Part shown: positions 13,627-24,500 of the stretch, piece by piece
How the letters are laid out: the number at the start of each line of letters is the position of its first letter
Position numbering within the stretch: position 1 is the first letter of the stretch
Assembly: GCA_964036045.1 (NCBI GenBank)
Contig: OZ038379.1
Coordinates: forward strand, 72,931,992 to 72,995,991
Direction of reading: 5' to 3'
DNA from: Eutreptiella sp. 'Long Island Sound 2002'
Taxonomy: Eukaryota; Euglenozoa; Euglenophyceae; Eutreptiales; Eutreptiaceae
Length of the DNA: 64,000 nt
The notes under the pieces: generated by a model
Databases searched by the model: none
What the model was told of the DNA's origin: nothing
Seen by the model: only the letters and a program-made list of their open reading frames with translations
Translations under genes and position numbers: made by a program

Positions 13627-15430
13627 TCAATCTGCACCCCCGGCCCCCACCACGCCGTCACCATTTCCCCCGTGATGCCACAACCAGAGTATCCGTGAGT
13701 CGCCCTCTAGAGCCGCCCACCACAGCATCAGGGGTAGGGCCGCAGACGGCGCTCCAGGGCACCGTACCCCTTCCACTCGGACGCTCTTCAGGCCATCCTG
13801 GATAGTCTTCCAGGCACTTGAGGACATCTGTCCAGAGTGCCGCAGTGCCCACCTCGCCTTAGGCCACCCCTATCGGCACGCTCCTTACATGTCCCGCACA
13901 GCAGGACGGAGGCACACTGATGAACCCAAACTGACACCGTTTCCTCGCACCCGTGGCATCGCCGCGGAAGCACAGACCGCGAGGGAACGCAGCTACCATC
14001 ACAAGACTGCGACCACAGGTCCTGCCATACATCGCAGCACGCGTCTTGGAGTCCGAGCAAAGCACCCGCCAGCGTGCGTGCTGTGGCACAACTGAGGAGG
14101 CTGCGCCTCGCTTCCTCCCACGTGGACACCGGGCGGAGTATCGGTCGCCCGTCGGGCATCACCGGCAGGCTCTCAAGCAGCCGGGGCCACCGCGCCACTT
14201 TGGGGCTGTGTGTGCCATGCGCCGGGAGCTCCCAACCGTAGTCCCGTAAGACCTCCCCGATGACATCAACCCCGTCCTGCTCCGGGCCCCTGGCGGAAGC
14301 CAGAACCAAGCGTTGTCCTCCCGCCCGAGCCTCAATGACCGCCGCGAGGCCCGGGGTGTCAAGGGTGTGACGGGCATCGGCAGCCACGTGGTCGTCCCCC
14401 TCTGGCACAGAGAACATGGCCTCCATGACGTGGCCCTGCGCGTCGTCGCCCTGTACCCGTGCTAGCTGCTTGGAGCCCACTAACACTGCCATGGACCGCT
14501 GCTCCGTGACCGCTGGTATGGCTCGTCGCAGCTGCCGGTCATACAGCCACAACGTACCCACGTCAAGTACAACAGCCACCGCCAGGATTGGGAGACTGCA
14601 CAGAGGTTGCTGAAGGACCGGCAGCACCTCGCGAGGCCAGCCCATGATGTTCCCCACAGCTGGATGGTTGGCGTACACTTGAAGCCAAGGTTCACTTTGG
14701 CCGTCAGGGCCCCTCACCTTGGTACCACGCACCTGGGCCCACGATTGCGCCGACACCACGCGGGACCACTTCCTGAATGTCGTGATGTCCCGCGCCACCC
14801 ACGAACTGATCCACAGGTCGAAGGCCTGCGCCACCGCCGCCATCCAGTGAGGGAACAAGGACATGGCCTCTTCATGCTCAATGCACGACCGTGACACCAG
14901 CAGTGCGTGCAGCGGTGCCCTCTGAAAGGTTGCCCGCAGGTCGCCGGAAAGGCCGGCAAACGGGTTCCACGGCGGACGCTGCAGGATCCTCCCTGCCGGC
15001 GGGCAGAAGGGCGTGTCACCACGCAGGAACGCGTATACCGCCCTCCTTCGATCTTGCATCGGCAGCTGCATGATCTGGGTGGGCCGATGGTTCCTGGGGG
15101 CATACACATCTTCCCCAATCTGGACCATGTCCTCCACAAAGAGCCTGGCCTTGGCAGGGCCCCGGGACGACGCCGCTCGCACCGCAGCGAAAAGCCGCTT
15201 CAGGTCCCTGGGGACGACACCCGCCATAAGGGATTCAGTCCACCTGCAGCCGTGCTCCCTCCACGCCACGAACTCCACCGCCCTGTCTGTCAGGGGTAGC
15301 TCCGCCGTGAACGCCTCCACACGCCTGCACAGGAGCCCAGCCACCTCCTCGTCCCGAGCACACAGTAGGCGCATGTGGCCAATGTCCTCCTCCGGCCCCC
15401 CCACAGAAGATACAGGGGTGGGCTGGTATT
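13627..15430 (-). pseudogene. LINE-B copy 1 C-terminal region
   Basis: This is the counterpart of residues after the CCHC knuckle in LINE-B copy 2. From about 15430 the frame gives GGPEEDIGHMRLLC, the second half of the knuckle, and runs on for about 500 residues without a known domain. Near its end is the pattern RCHGCEET, HQC, LCGTCKE, a Cys/His cluster. A frame change near 13860 moves the last 66 residues to the frame ending in TGA at 13627-13629. The first half of the knuckle (HPCIFCGG) lies in the upstream frame, so a frameshift near 15400 splits the motif. Confidence 0.55.
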
Positions 15431-16293
15431 GCCATACGCGTGAGCTTTTGTCTCCACCGTCGCATGACCTGCATGGTGGACAAGCGACCGTCACGTGCCC
15501 GCAGCATATTCCTGTGCGTTGGGCCGTGGTGCACAGCTCCCAGGGGCATCGCCTCGCAGGCGCCAGCCAGTGGCGTGTGCGCCCTGGTGCGAGCCGCTAG
15601 CCAACGCCATTCCATCTCCCGGACTTGCTGAAGGGCCTGCATGGATGGCACACGCGGCTCGAGCTCTCCATTATCCCCCGGCACTAAGAGGATGGCGTGC
15701 TCCTTTGGCAGGACGAGATGGACAAGCGGGGCCATTGCACGGGCCGCGGCAGAGTCCGGTGCCTCGAGCGGGACCACCGCCAAGTGCGAGCTCTGCCTCA
15801 CCACCCAGTGGTGCGGCCCCCCAACTCGGCGCGGCAGCCGCCGCAGCCCCTCCACTATCCAGCTCAGTGCGTGCTGATTGACCAGATGTGATGTCGGCCC
15901 CTTGATGCCACGGTACAGGGCCTCCTGCGCCCTGCGGAGATGCGCTCCTATGACGGACGCATCCACCACGTGTACCGTACATGCTGACGGGGGCGTGTGC
16001 AACAAGTACGCTGCCGCGCCAATGATCTCTGCCTCCGGGACCGTGCCGTAGATGGCACCTGTCCACGTGGGGATTCCGTGGCTGGCCACCGCCACGTTTG
16101 TGGCGTCGTCTCCCTGGGGCGACGCGTCAGACGATGTGACTTTAGTCGCCACCGGCACCCAGCAGTACCGGTGGGGCTCCAGCCATGCCACGTCGGAGTG
16201 GGGGCTCTGCACCACCTTTCCCAGGGACGCCGCACTGGAGGCCGTGAGCTCCGGGGACAGGACCACCCTCGGTCGATACACCGCATGCGGTCT
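15431..16293 (-). pseudogene. LINE-B copy 1 RNase H domain
   Basis: The frame directly follows the in-frame TAG at 16294-16296. It contains SSDASPQGDDA, PEAEIIGAAAYLL, VHVVDASVI and PDSAAARA, spaced as the D, E, D and D blocks of RNase H. The assignment is by motif order and position behind RT; overall similarity to known RNase H is low. After the domain comes HPCIFCGG, the start of a CCHC knuckle. Compared with copy 2, one difference stands out in the last RNase H block: MAPLVHL here, IAPPVHL there. Confidence 0.6.
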
Positions 16294-17264
16294 CTAGGCC
16301 AGGTCACATCCGCAGACCGACTTTATGGCGTCCAGGGCGGTGGTATACTCCGCTCCCCAAACTGTTGCGGAGCACGAAGGCTGGTATACCACCACAGATC
16401 CCTGCTCCACTGCGCCGCCATCACGCAACGACGTGACGGCGACGTGCGGATCGTGTGGCACGTTGGACATCGGGACCACTTCCGGGACCGAGTACTCATC
16501 CGGATCCGGGATTGGGCCTGCTGGCAGCAGAAGGACAATTGCCCATCGCAACACCCGTGCACCGCCGCGCACGCCTTGGAAAACGCTGGCCGCCCGTGCA
16601 CAACCCACAGTGGTGGCGGGCTTATGCCGCCCCCGGCGTGAGGAGTGAGCAGGGGGACGGACGCCGGATCGTCTTGCTGCTGGTAGTCCTCAAAGACGTC
16701 CCCCAATAGAAACAGGAGGGCGGCTAGCGGGACGAACGGCATGGACAGCCCCGGGTTGGCTGGGTCCCATCCTTCCTCCCTGTATCCGCCCACCACATAC
16801 ACGTCCCCCGCAGCGGACTGTCTATTGCGTTTGCTGGCCTTCTTTCGGCGCACCGGGTGTATTAGCCGGTGAGTCAACGGACCGGGCAGCTGCAGCTGGA
16901 AGACGTCGCGGAGCCCCGTGAGCCACACGTGGTCCAGCTGGTGGGGCCCTACTCCCGCGTGCGGAAGGTGTAGGTGGTCCTCACGGCACTCCTGAAGCTC
17001 GACAGCCCAGTGCCCAGGCGCAGGGCAGGGGAGCCGCGCATGCAGGAGGTCATTTGCGGGATCAGTCAGGGACTGTACTGTCGCATCTGTGCGGGGCCCC
17101 GAGAGAACGCAGACGTCCCTACCCTTGAAGGTATAGGATTGGGACACCCACTTCCGCCCCGCCCACTGCACTTGCGGCAGATGGGCGTGTACACACGAGT
17201 ACACCGACGATGGCATGAGAGATCCTACGCGCAACGTCCCCATCGCCCGGAGTACCCTGTCCAC
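16294..17264 (-). pseudogene. LINE-B copy 1 RT-RNase H connecting region
   Basis: These are about 320 residues between RT and RNase H with no domain I know. The frame that starts at 17264 is left near 16550 by a frame change, and the matching residues resume in the frame that ends in TAG at 16294-16296. Just upstream, TAG at 17265-17267 stands where copy 2 has TGG (Trp). The terminal TAG is present at the same place in copy 2. Confidence 0.5.
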
Positions 17265-18082
17265 CTAGGTATTGCCAGCGTGTGTGGCGAAGGACGCAGA
17301 GGGCACCATGAACTGCCCGCATACTCCGTACTGCACGTGCATGTCTCGGAGCATGGCCCGCAGCTCATCCCGGACTGTCGTCGACCTGTGGTGGGTGAGC
17401 CGAGCCATGGTCGCCACGACGGAGTCGCGGCATATAACCTGGACATCCGCCAACCGTAACCCATGACCCGACCGCACTGCCACGTTGGACACGTCCTTGG
17501 GCAGCTTCTCGAATTGCAGGGCCGCAGCCTTCATGGCAGTATTCAGTTTGATCACCGCCTCCGCCGTGTCGGACAGGTAGGGCGCCGCGTACCGCACGAT
17601 GCCTCCAACCACAGCCGCCATCACCTCATGAGGCACCGACACCGGCCCTAACGTGTTCTTGCACCAGCCCAGCAGAGCTTCACACCGGAGTACATGTTTC
17701 TCCTTCATGGTCGCCATCCCCCTGGGATCGAGGCGCAGGCCCAAGTATGGTACCGTGCCCTTGGCACGTAAGCATACCCATGGGGCCGCCGTGTTCCCTG
17801 GGTTCAGGTACACCATAATCGAATGGATGCGAGCAGTATTGGCATAGGCGCATTTGACGACGTTGGGGGACATGCCCATGTCCGTGAGATACCGCGCTAT
17901 CGCCGCCGCATACTCCAGGAATTGCGGCAGGGAGTGCGCTATCAACAGGAGGTCATCACAGTACGCCTGCACCAGGGGTGGCACCGCATGGCGAGCATCT
18001 CCCCGTGCCTTGCAGGCGAGGCTCCGCAGGAGAGGCTCCAAAAGGAGGAGGTAGAGCACAGTGCTCTCCGCACTGCCCTGCC
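17265..18082 (-). pseudogene. LINE-B copy 1 RT palm, second half, and thumb
   Basis: The frame carries LYLLLLEPLLRSL (end of RT motif B region), AYCDDLLLIAHS (motif C with the full Y-x-D-D), MGMSPNVVKCAYAN (motif D) and VPYLGLRLDPRG (motif E). It is separated from motif A by a 7-nt deletion near 18083. Copy 2 reads GLRQGS at that point; here the residues are lost and the frame changes. The catalytic Asp pair is intact but cannot be reached in frame. Confidence 0.75.
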
Positions 18083-20323
18083 GCTGTGGAGTTGTATGCT
18101 CGGCGTCGGGCCGTGCGCGGTGACGATGCGCACCAGAGACCCGCAGCTGAGGGTGTGGGAGGGCCTGATGAGCTCCTCCGGGACACCCATGTGGCGCAGG
18201 AGGAGCGCCAGCGCTCCGTGCGGCGCTGTGTCAAAAGCTTTTGACACATCGAAGGCCAGGTCGTGGTTTTCCTCCAGCCCACGCTGCAGCCTGCGCTGGG
18301 CCAGGAACACCGGGGCAGCCGCCGTGGAGCCCGGCATGGCTCCGAACTGCCAGTCCGCGGCCAGTCCCTTGCGTGCCAGAACAGCTGTGAACCTCCGCAT
18401 GAGGGGAGTCATGAGCATTCGCATGTCTTGCTGCCCCAGCGCTATCGGCCTGTACTCGTCCAGGTTGCCCGTGGCTGTGCCCTTGGGCATCAGCCAGATA
18501 ATGGCCTCGTGCCAGGACTCCGGGACGTCCGCACCCCGTGGGATTGCCCTGTACGCATGCACCAGGAGCCCCTGCACCGGTTCAGGCAGCTCTGCTATGA
18601 GGGCAGCCGTGACCCGGTTGGACCTCGGAGCTTCGTCGTCCGCCACGGCCTGCCCCACGGCGTCTTTAAGGTCCTGCATGGAGTAGTCCTGTACCGACCT
18701 CCATTCCTCCGGAACCCCTTTGGGAATGTTGGCCCGGACCAGCCGCTCGAAGGCCGGCAGGTTCACTGGCCGCTTGGCGTGCAGCGCCTCCCAATACCTC
18801 TGGACCTCGCCAATGACGTCCGAGGCCTCCAAGAGCACCTTCTCCGACTCGCGGACGCGTACGGACCATAGGCCTGACGGGGCATAGTTCACCACGTTGA
18901 TGGCCCCCCGTATCGCCGTCCATCGGAGCTGCAGATCCGGTACCCTGCCCCGCCAGTAGTCTTTGATGGACCGGCGCCTGTTGCTCCTGAGGACATCCCG
19001 CAGCTCCTCCACGCGTGTCTCCAGCTGGTGGAGCTGTTGGTCCAACGCGGCACGTAGGTCCTCTACCGAGGCGGGGGACAGGTCGGGGTCCACTCGCCGG
19101 AGGTGCTGCAGCAGGGCAATCGCTACCTGGGAGTGGAGTCCGGCCGCCGCCGCGTCCCGTTGCCACAGCTGATGGGCGCGCCAGGCCAGGGCCTGCTGAT
19201 CCGAGAGGACTTGGTCCAACGACGCCTCCGTTTCCGCCTGCCCGTACGGGTACTGCGGGTCCACGCCTGAAGGCATGCGCACTCCCGTGACCCTGGACAC
19301 GTCATCACGGAAGGCGTAGAGCAGGTCAAAGACCGCTTGCACCTCCGACGTGCCCATGATGGCAGTGTCGTGGTCCGACGAGAGCCACGTCTGTAGCCGC
19401 CGATCCCCGCAGGCCTTCTGCAGTACTGCCGCTGCCGCCTCACGAACCCCCGGGGAGTCCGGGCGTATGGCATGCAGCCTGCCTTGGGCGTGCGAGTAGG
19501 CCATCATGGTGACCCTCTCTTTGCCGGCCACCGCTAGCGGGATGTCCAGGACCACAGGGCCATGATCCGACCCTAGTGACGCAGGAGACCGCCCCGGCGC
19601 CAAGTGTGGGCGCTCACGCGCCGCCCATGGGACCAGAGGCGAGTTTAGAAGGAAGGAGTCCAGTCGGTGCCCTGCCCTCGTGGGCCTCCTGTCCTCCTCC
19701 CGTTCCGGGCCTGCCCTGTGGAAACCACACTGTTGCCACAGGGTCTGGAACCTCCTCGTGGTGGGGTGCCACGGGGACTCCAGCCACACGTTGAGGTCCC
19801 CTCCGAGGAGCACGGCCCTGGTGCCTCCCGCGCTCTTGGCCGCCGCGTACATGGCCACGTCAGCCCAGAAGGACGCCTTTGACGCCCAGGAGTCGCCGCT
19901 GCTACCCGGGCCGTGGACGTTGATGACCGTGAGGGTGCCACCTGCGGTCACCACATCGAGGGCCATGGCCTTGCCCGGCACGATGTCGACGATATCTCGA
20001 ACTTCCTCCGCGGCGAACGCGTCCGCCCGAAGGGCAATCAAGAGCCCGCCGCGCACCGCTGCCGCCGACGCCGCCTGGGCATCCACCCCTGGGTACGCAT
20101 GATACCCGTGGTGACGCCACTGGTTCTCCGAGTGCACCACACCTTGAGGGTCCCGCAGGCCGGTCTCCTGGAATACGCCCAGGATGGCACCCTCGGCCTT
20201 CATGATGCCCGCCGCCACCGCTTCACCGTCGAGCATACCTGGGGCCACTGGTACGCCGTCCCCCCGCATCGAGCCCTGGACGTTCCAGGACACCGCCGCT
20301 CGGGTGTCGGAGGCGGGGCCCCT
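18083..20323 (-). pseudogene. LINE-B copy 1 endonuclease and RT first half
   Basis: The EN domain begins at 20293 as SWNVQGSMRG, followed by FQETGL, INVHGPG, LGGDLNVW, HRLDSFLLN and LGSDHGPVV. This is the complete motif set of apurinic-type endonucleases, with the Asn, Glu, Asp-x-Asn and Ser-Asp-His residues in place. A coiled, Gln/Arg-rich linker follows. RT then shows LMPKGTATG, YRPIALGQQD and AFDVSKAFDTAPHG (motif A). The upstream frame is the same but is separated by TGA at 20324-20326. The codons for SKAFD lie within a perfect 20-base palindrome at 18228-18247. EN looks catalytically intact here, whereas it is broken in copy 2. Confidence 0.85.
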
Positions 20324-21547
20324 TCATGGCTGCACGTGTGGATCGGGGCCCCCCGCTGGATCCGGATTACCTGACGGAGGGGGGCCACCAGCAGGTTCAG
20401 GGGGACCACCCGCACCCGGCGCGGGCGGCCGGCGAGGTGGCCCCTGTCCCCGCGGGCCTCTGCTCGAGGCGGCCGTCGCCTGCTGAGACCCGGCAGTTGC
20501 GGCGGGGTCCCCCTCTGCCTGTCCGCCGGATGTACTTGCCGCCGTACTCCCCGTAGAAGACACTGCCCCACGCCGTGCTGCAGACCCAATCGCTCCACAT
20601 CGTGCCGCCGACGGCGACGCCCCGCGCTCCGCCGCAGGGCAGGCACCCGTGGGCAGCGTGAGCGCTCTGGACCCCGCCTGGGCCGACGCGAAAGGCCCCG
20701 CCTGGCCCCCCGGCATAACGCCAGCCAGCATGGCCAGCGCCTGGTCCCGTTGCGCCGGATCAGCCGCATGTTCCCGCTGGATGTGGTCCAGCAGGTCCTT
20801 GGGGTGGAGGTGGGTAGGCCGGCAGTGCGTGCCAGCTTTCCATGTGCAGTGACCAGCCCCATCCAGCCGAGACCAGGGGCAGACGTTGATCGTCTTTGTC
20901 CCACGCTGCTCCGTGGCCAAGTCACCACCGCAGTGCTGCAGCACGTACTGAATGTTGGCATAGCCGCCATACTGAGGCGGCTGGCCCCTCTTGGCCGGCG
21001 GCTTTGGCGCCGCTTTCGGGGCCTGCCTCGCCGCCGCGGCCGGGGGTGCCGCAGGCCGTACTGGTGGCACGCTTGGTGGCTGCGGCAGGTGCAGCATTCC
21101 CCCCACGGGAAACTGCTCCTCCACCCAGCGGCGCCACGCGTCGGCGAACTTCTCCCGGTCGCCCTCGACCTTCCACCTGGACGTGGAGAATGCCCGGAGC
21201 CAGGGCCCCATGTTCTCCGCCATGACCGGGCGGAGGGCATCTCCTCCGCTCTGCCGGCGGAAGCGTGTCGCGGCCGCGCCTGCCACGGTCCCTTGGAGGT
21301 ACAGCGCTTCGCCCTCGTCGCCGCTCAATACACTAAGGTGCAGGGCCTCCAGGTCGGCGGGGCGGACCGTGAGCACCGTGCCCTCTCCGCAATCGTACAG
21401 GCGCAGCGCCGAGGAGTGGGGCTCCAACGCCGCCACAACCCAGCACCACGCCCGCGACACGCTATGCAGCAGTGCCAGCGAGGCTGCCGGCCTGTTGCTG
21501 GAGGACCGCGCTGCCGGGGCCCTGCACATGCCAGCTGCATGCTCAGC
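20324..21547 (-). pseudogene. LINE-B copy 1 zinc-finger segment upstream of EN
   Basis: About 400 residues in the same frame as the parts before and after. The first half has no known domain. The middle is Pro/Ala-rich. Near 20800-20860 is the pattern CTWKAGTHC ... HLHPKDLLDHIQREH, a C2H2-like finger of the kind seen in ORF1 or N-terminal ORF2 parts of LINEs. The last 100 residues are Gly/Pro-rich. TGA at 20324-20326 ends the frame 30 bases before the EN start. It could be a real ORF boundary or a mutated codon; copy 2 begins downstream of it and cannot decide. Confidence 0.55.
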
Positions 21548-24500
21548 CTACCACATCTTGCTCGGGGCTATGGGCCAGACGTCCTGCCCCTGGATCACCG
21601 GCGGCCGCGTGACCTCCACGAAGACCGCCGGCGCTGGCGGGATGTCCTCGGCCGTGCACCTGTGCGCCCTGCGCACCGGCCCCAGCCCACTGAGGCACTC
21701 CCGGAACACCCGGTAGTAGGCCGGGCCCCTGGACTGCTGCCTCCTGAGCCGGCACGCGGTGACCACGACCCACTCCAGTCCCCCTGTTTCCACCCGAACA
21801 CAGGCCCAATACTCCGCCCCCTCCAACACCACCAGCCGCCCCATATCCGCCATGCCCACCGTATGGGTGGAAGGCACGCTCTCCACCCTCAGCCACCGCT
21901 TGGCGCTTTCTTCCCACGGCTTGGGGGCATGCATCCGCTGCTGCTGCATCGCGTCCTGCACGTGCTGCAGGGACACTGTCGCCAGCATGGACATCCCCCC
22001 GTCCGCCGCCGCCGCCATACACAGCAGGGCATGTTGCATGCGCGCCCCGGGCAGCCCCACGTTGTGCGGGACGTCCGCCAGGTCCAAGGGCGTGCGGGGC
22101 GCCGGCAGGGCATCCAACACCGCTGCAGGCAGCTCCCCCAGGGACGGCAGATGCGCAATGGGCCCCATGTCCCTGTTGAGGACCACCGCCGCCACCCACC
22201 GCCTGTCAAGCGCGGACAGGAGGTTGCGCGGCCTCGGCACCCTGAGGAGGGTACCGACGGCGGACATGAGGGCGCACACGCCACAGTCCTTGGTGTTGCC
22301 GGCCGGCTGCTGCACCTGTGCCGCCCGGGCCTCCGCCAGCAGATGCTTTGCACCCGGCCATCCCGCCCTCTGGCCCCGGGGTGCCATGCGCATCGTCCGG
22401 ACCGCCACGTCCCACGTGTGCGGCCATTGGGGCGGGGCCCCCGACACCACAGGCCGGCCCAGCGGGTCCACGGCCAACCGCATGTCAGGGGCCACGAGGT
22501 GGTGGGCCGTCCAATGCCGCATGCCCGGCGTCTCCAACCGGTCGAGGTACACCGCCTCTGAGCTCCCCAGCTCGACGTACCTCGCAATGAGGAGGGCAGC
22601 CGGGGTTTGGTCGTGCCGCTGGCCTTCCCACCCCTCCCTCATGAGCATCATTGCGTGGGGGGCCAGGCAGTGCACCACGTCGGCTGCCAGCGCGACCACG
22701 TCGTCGCTGAGCTCCACCCCATGGTCTGCGGCCACCAGGAACTGGTGCCTGGGCTTGGAGTATAGGTGCTCCAGGGCGCCCCGCAGCTCAGCCGGTGGGG
22801 GGGAGGCGTCTCCGCAGCCCCGCAGCCATGGGAGTGCGCCCGGGAGATGCCGCCCTGCTCCTCCTGACCAGACGGCGGCCTTAAGGACCGGCAGGTCCCG
22901 CCAGACAGCCCTAGCGACCTGATCGCGCCAGGGCTGTGGCTTGTTTGCACCCCACTGGAGGACGGCCACCACAGCATGCGTGGTCAGGGGCTCTGCCGTG
23001 AGCTGCAACGCTGTCCCCCCGTCGGTCTTGATCACCGTGCCCCGTGGGGCAGTGAAGACGTGGCCATCGGCCCCACGGACCGCCACCCATCCCCACAAGA
23101 CCGCCACGGTCTCCCAGCTGGGGTGGTTGGTTCTCCTGGGCAGGACCACCACCGGTGGGCACGGGCTGTTGGCGGCCCACACGCGCCATTCCACTCCCAC
23201 CAGACGCTCGTGACCAGGGGGCCGGTACACCTGGGGCCACGCGTCTGGGAGCTGGCGATGGATAGCGGTCCACACATCAGCCCCGCCAGCCCGCGTGAAC
23301 TGGAGTCCCTCCAGGATGTCCCCGTCCACAAGGCTGGGGAGGCGGGCGGTGCGAACTTCCAGCCCCTGGCCCAGGCGAAGCCCTGGCCCCTCTCGGTCTC
23401 CCAGCAGCGAGACCTCCGGGTCTGTGGCCGCAGGACGAGCCGCCACCGTGGGGAGATGCAGGGAGACAGTCCACGGCTGGACTGAGACGGGCTCGCGCGG
23501 GAGGTCAGGGCAGGCCGCCACAGCACTGCCATCCCTCGCCCGGCTGAGCGCCCTGTCCCACCTCTGCGCCCACGCACCCGGTGCTGCCGGCAACGACCAG
23601 GACAGGTACGACACGACCGCCTTAGCCTGCCACTCGCGAGGGTCCATGCCGGCGGGGTGTGTGTGCCACGTGCACACCCATCCCAGATTGGCTTCATGGA
23701 CGGCGACCACGTCCCTCCACGGGACCACCGGGAACGGAGTGAGCAGGGCCGCCAAGCCACATGGCAACGCCACCGCCCACTCGGTCAGGCCCCCACTCTC
23801 CACCGCATACCCCAGCGCTGGGAGCCCTCCCCCTTGCGCCTTTACCACCGCTTCTTGCAGCAACGTTCCGTGGCCCCGGCCGTGGTCCTGGCTGCGGTCC
23901 AGGCTGAGGGCCCCCACACGGGCCATGGCCTGGAGGATCAGGGGTAATTCCTGGGGTACTCCCCGCGTCACCGGCGGCTGGGGGTGGGCGAACCGGCAGG
24001 CATCCGCCCGCATGCACCACCCCTTGGCCCAGTGCCTGCAGGTTTCCACCTCCCCCGTCTTCGGCCCGGCCCTGTCCGCCACCCCCAGCTCCCGTGGACC
24101 CACCTCACACGCCTCCTTCGCCCCCACAATCACCAGCTCCTCGTCCTGCTCCCCAGCGCCCTGCGCCTCTTCACCCTTGAACTCCGGCTCCTCGTCCCGC
24201 TCCATGGCGACTTGTGCCTCCTCACTCTTCCTGCGTTGGTCCTCCTCCTCCAGTGCCTCCGTCGTCGGCGGTGGGCCCGCCGCATCCGTGAACTTCGCCA
24301 GGGCCGCCGCCACAATGGCCTGCACGTCCACATCCTCCCCGGCCACCTCCGGCTGATCCTGCTGCTGCTCCTCCCCCGTGGGTTGCTCTTGCCCCACCTC
24401 GTCACCGCCACGGCCTGCCTCCTCATCACCCCCCACCGGGATCGCGTGTTTGGACCCCTGGGGGGCGGCGCTCTCGTCGAGGCGCGTGCCCACCACCACC

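Noticed and set aside
23640-23700. JAMM/MPN metalloprotease suggested by WHTHP in the LINE-B N-terminal protein
   Set aside because: The Ser and Asp expected seven to ten residues after the His pair are not in place.
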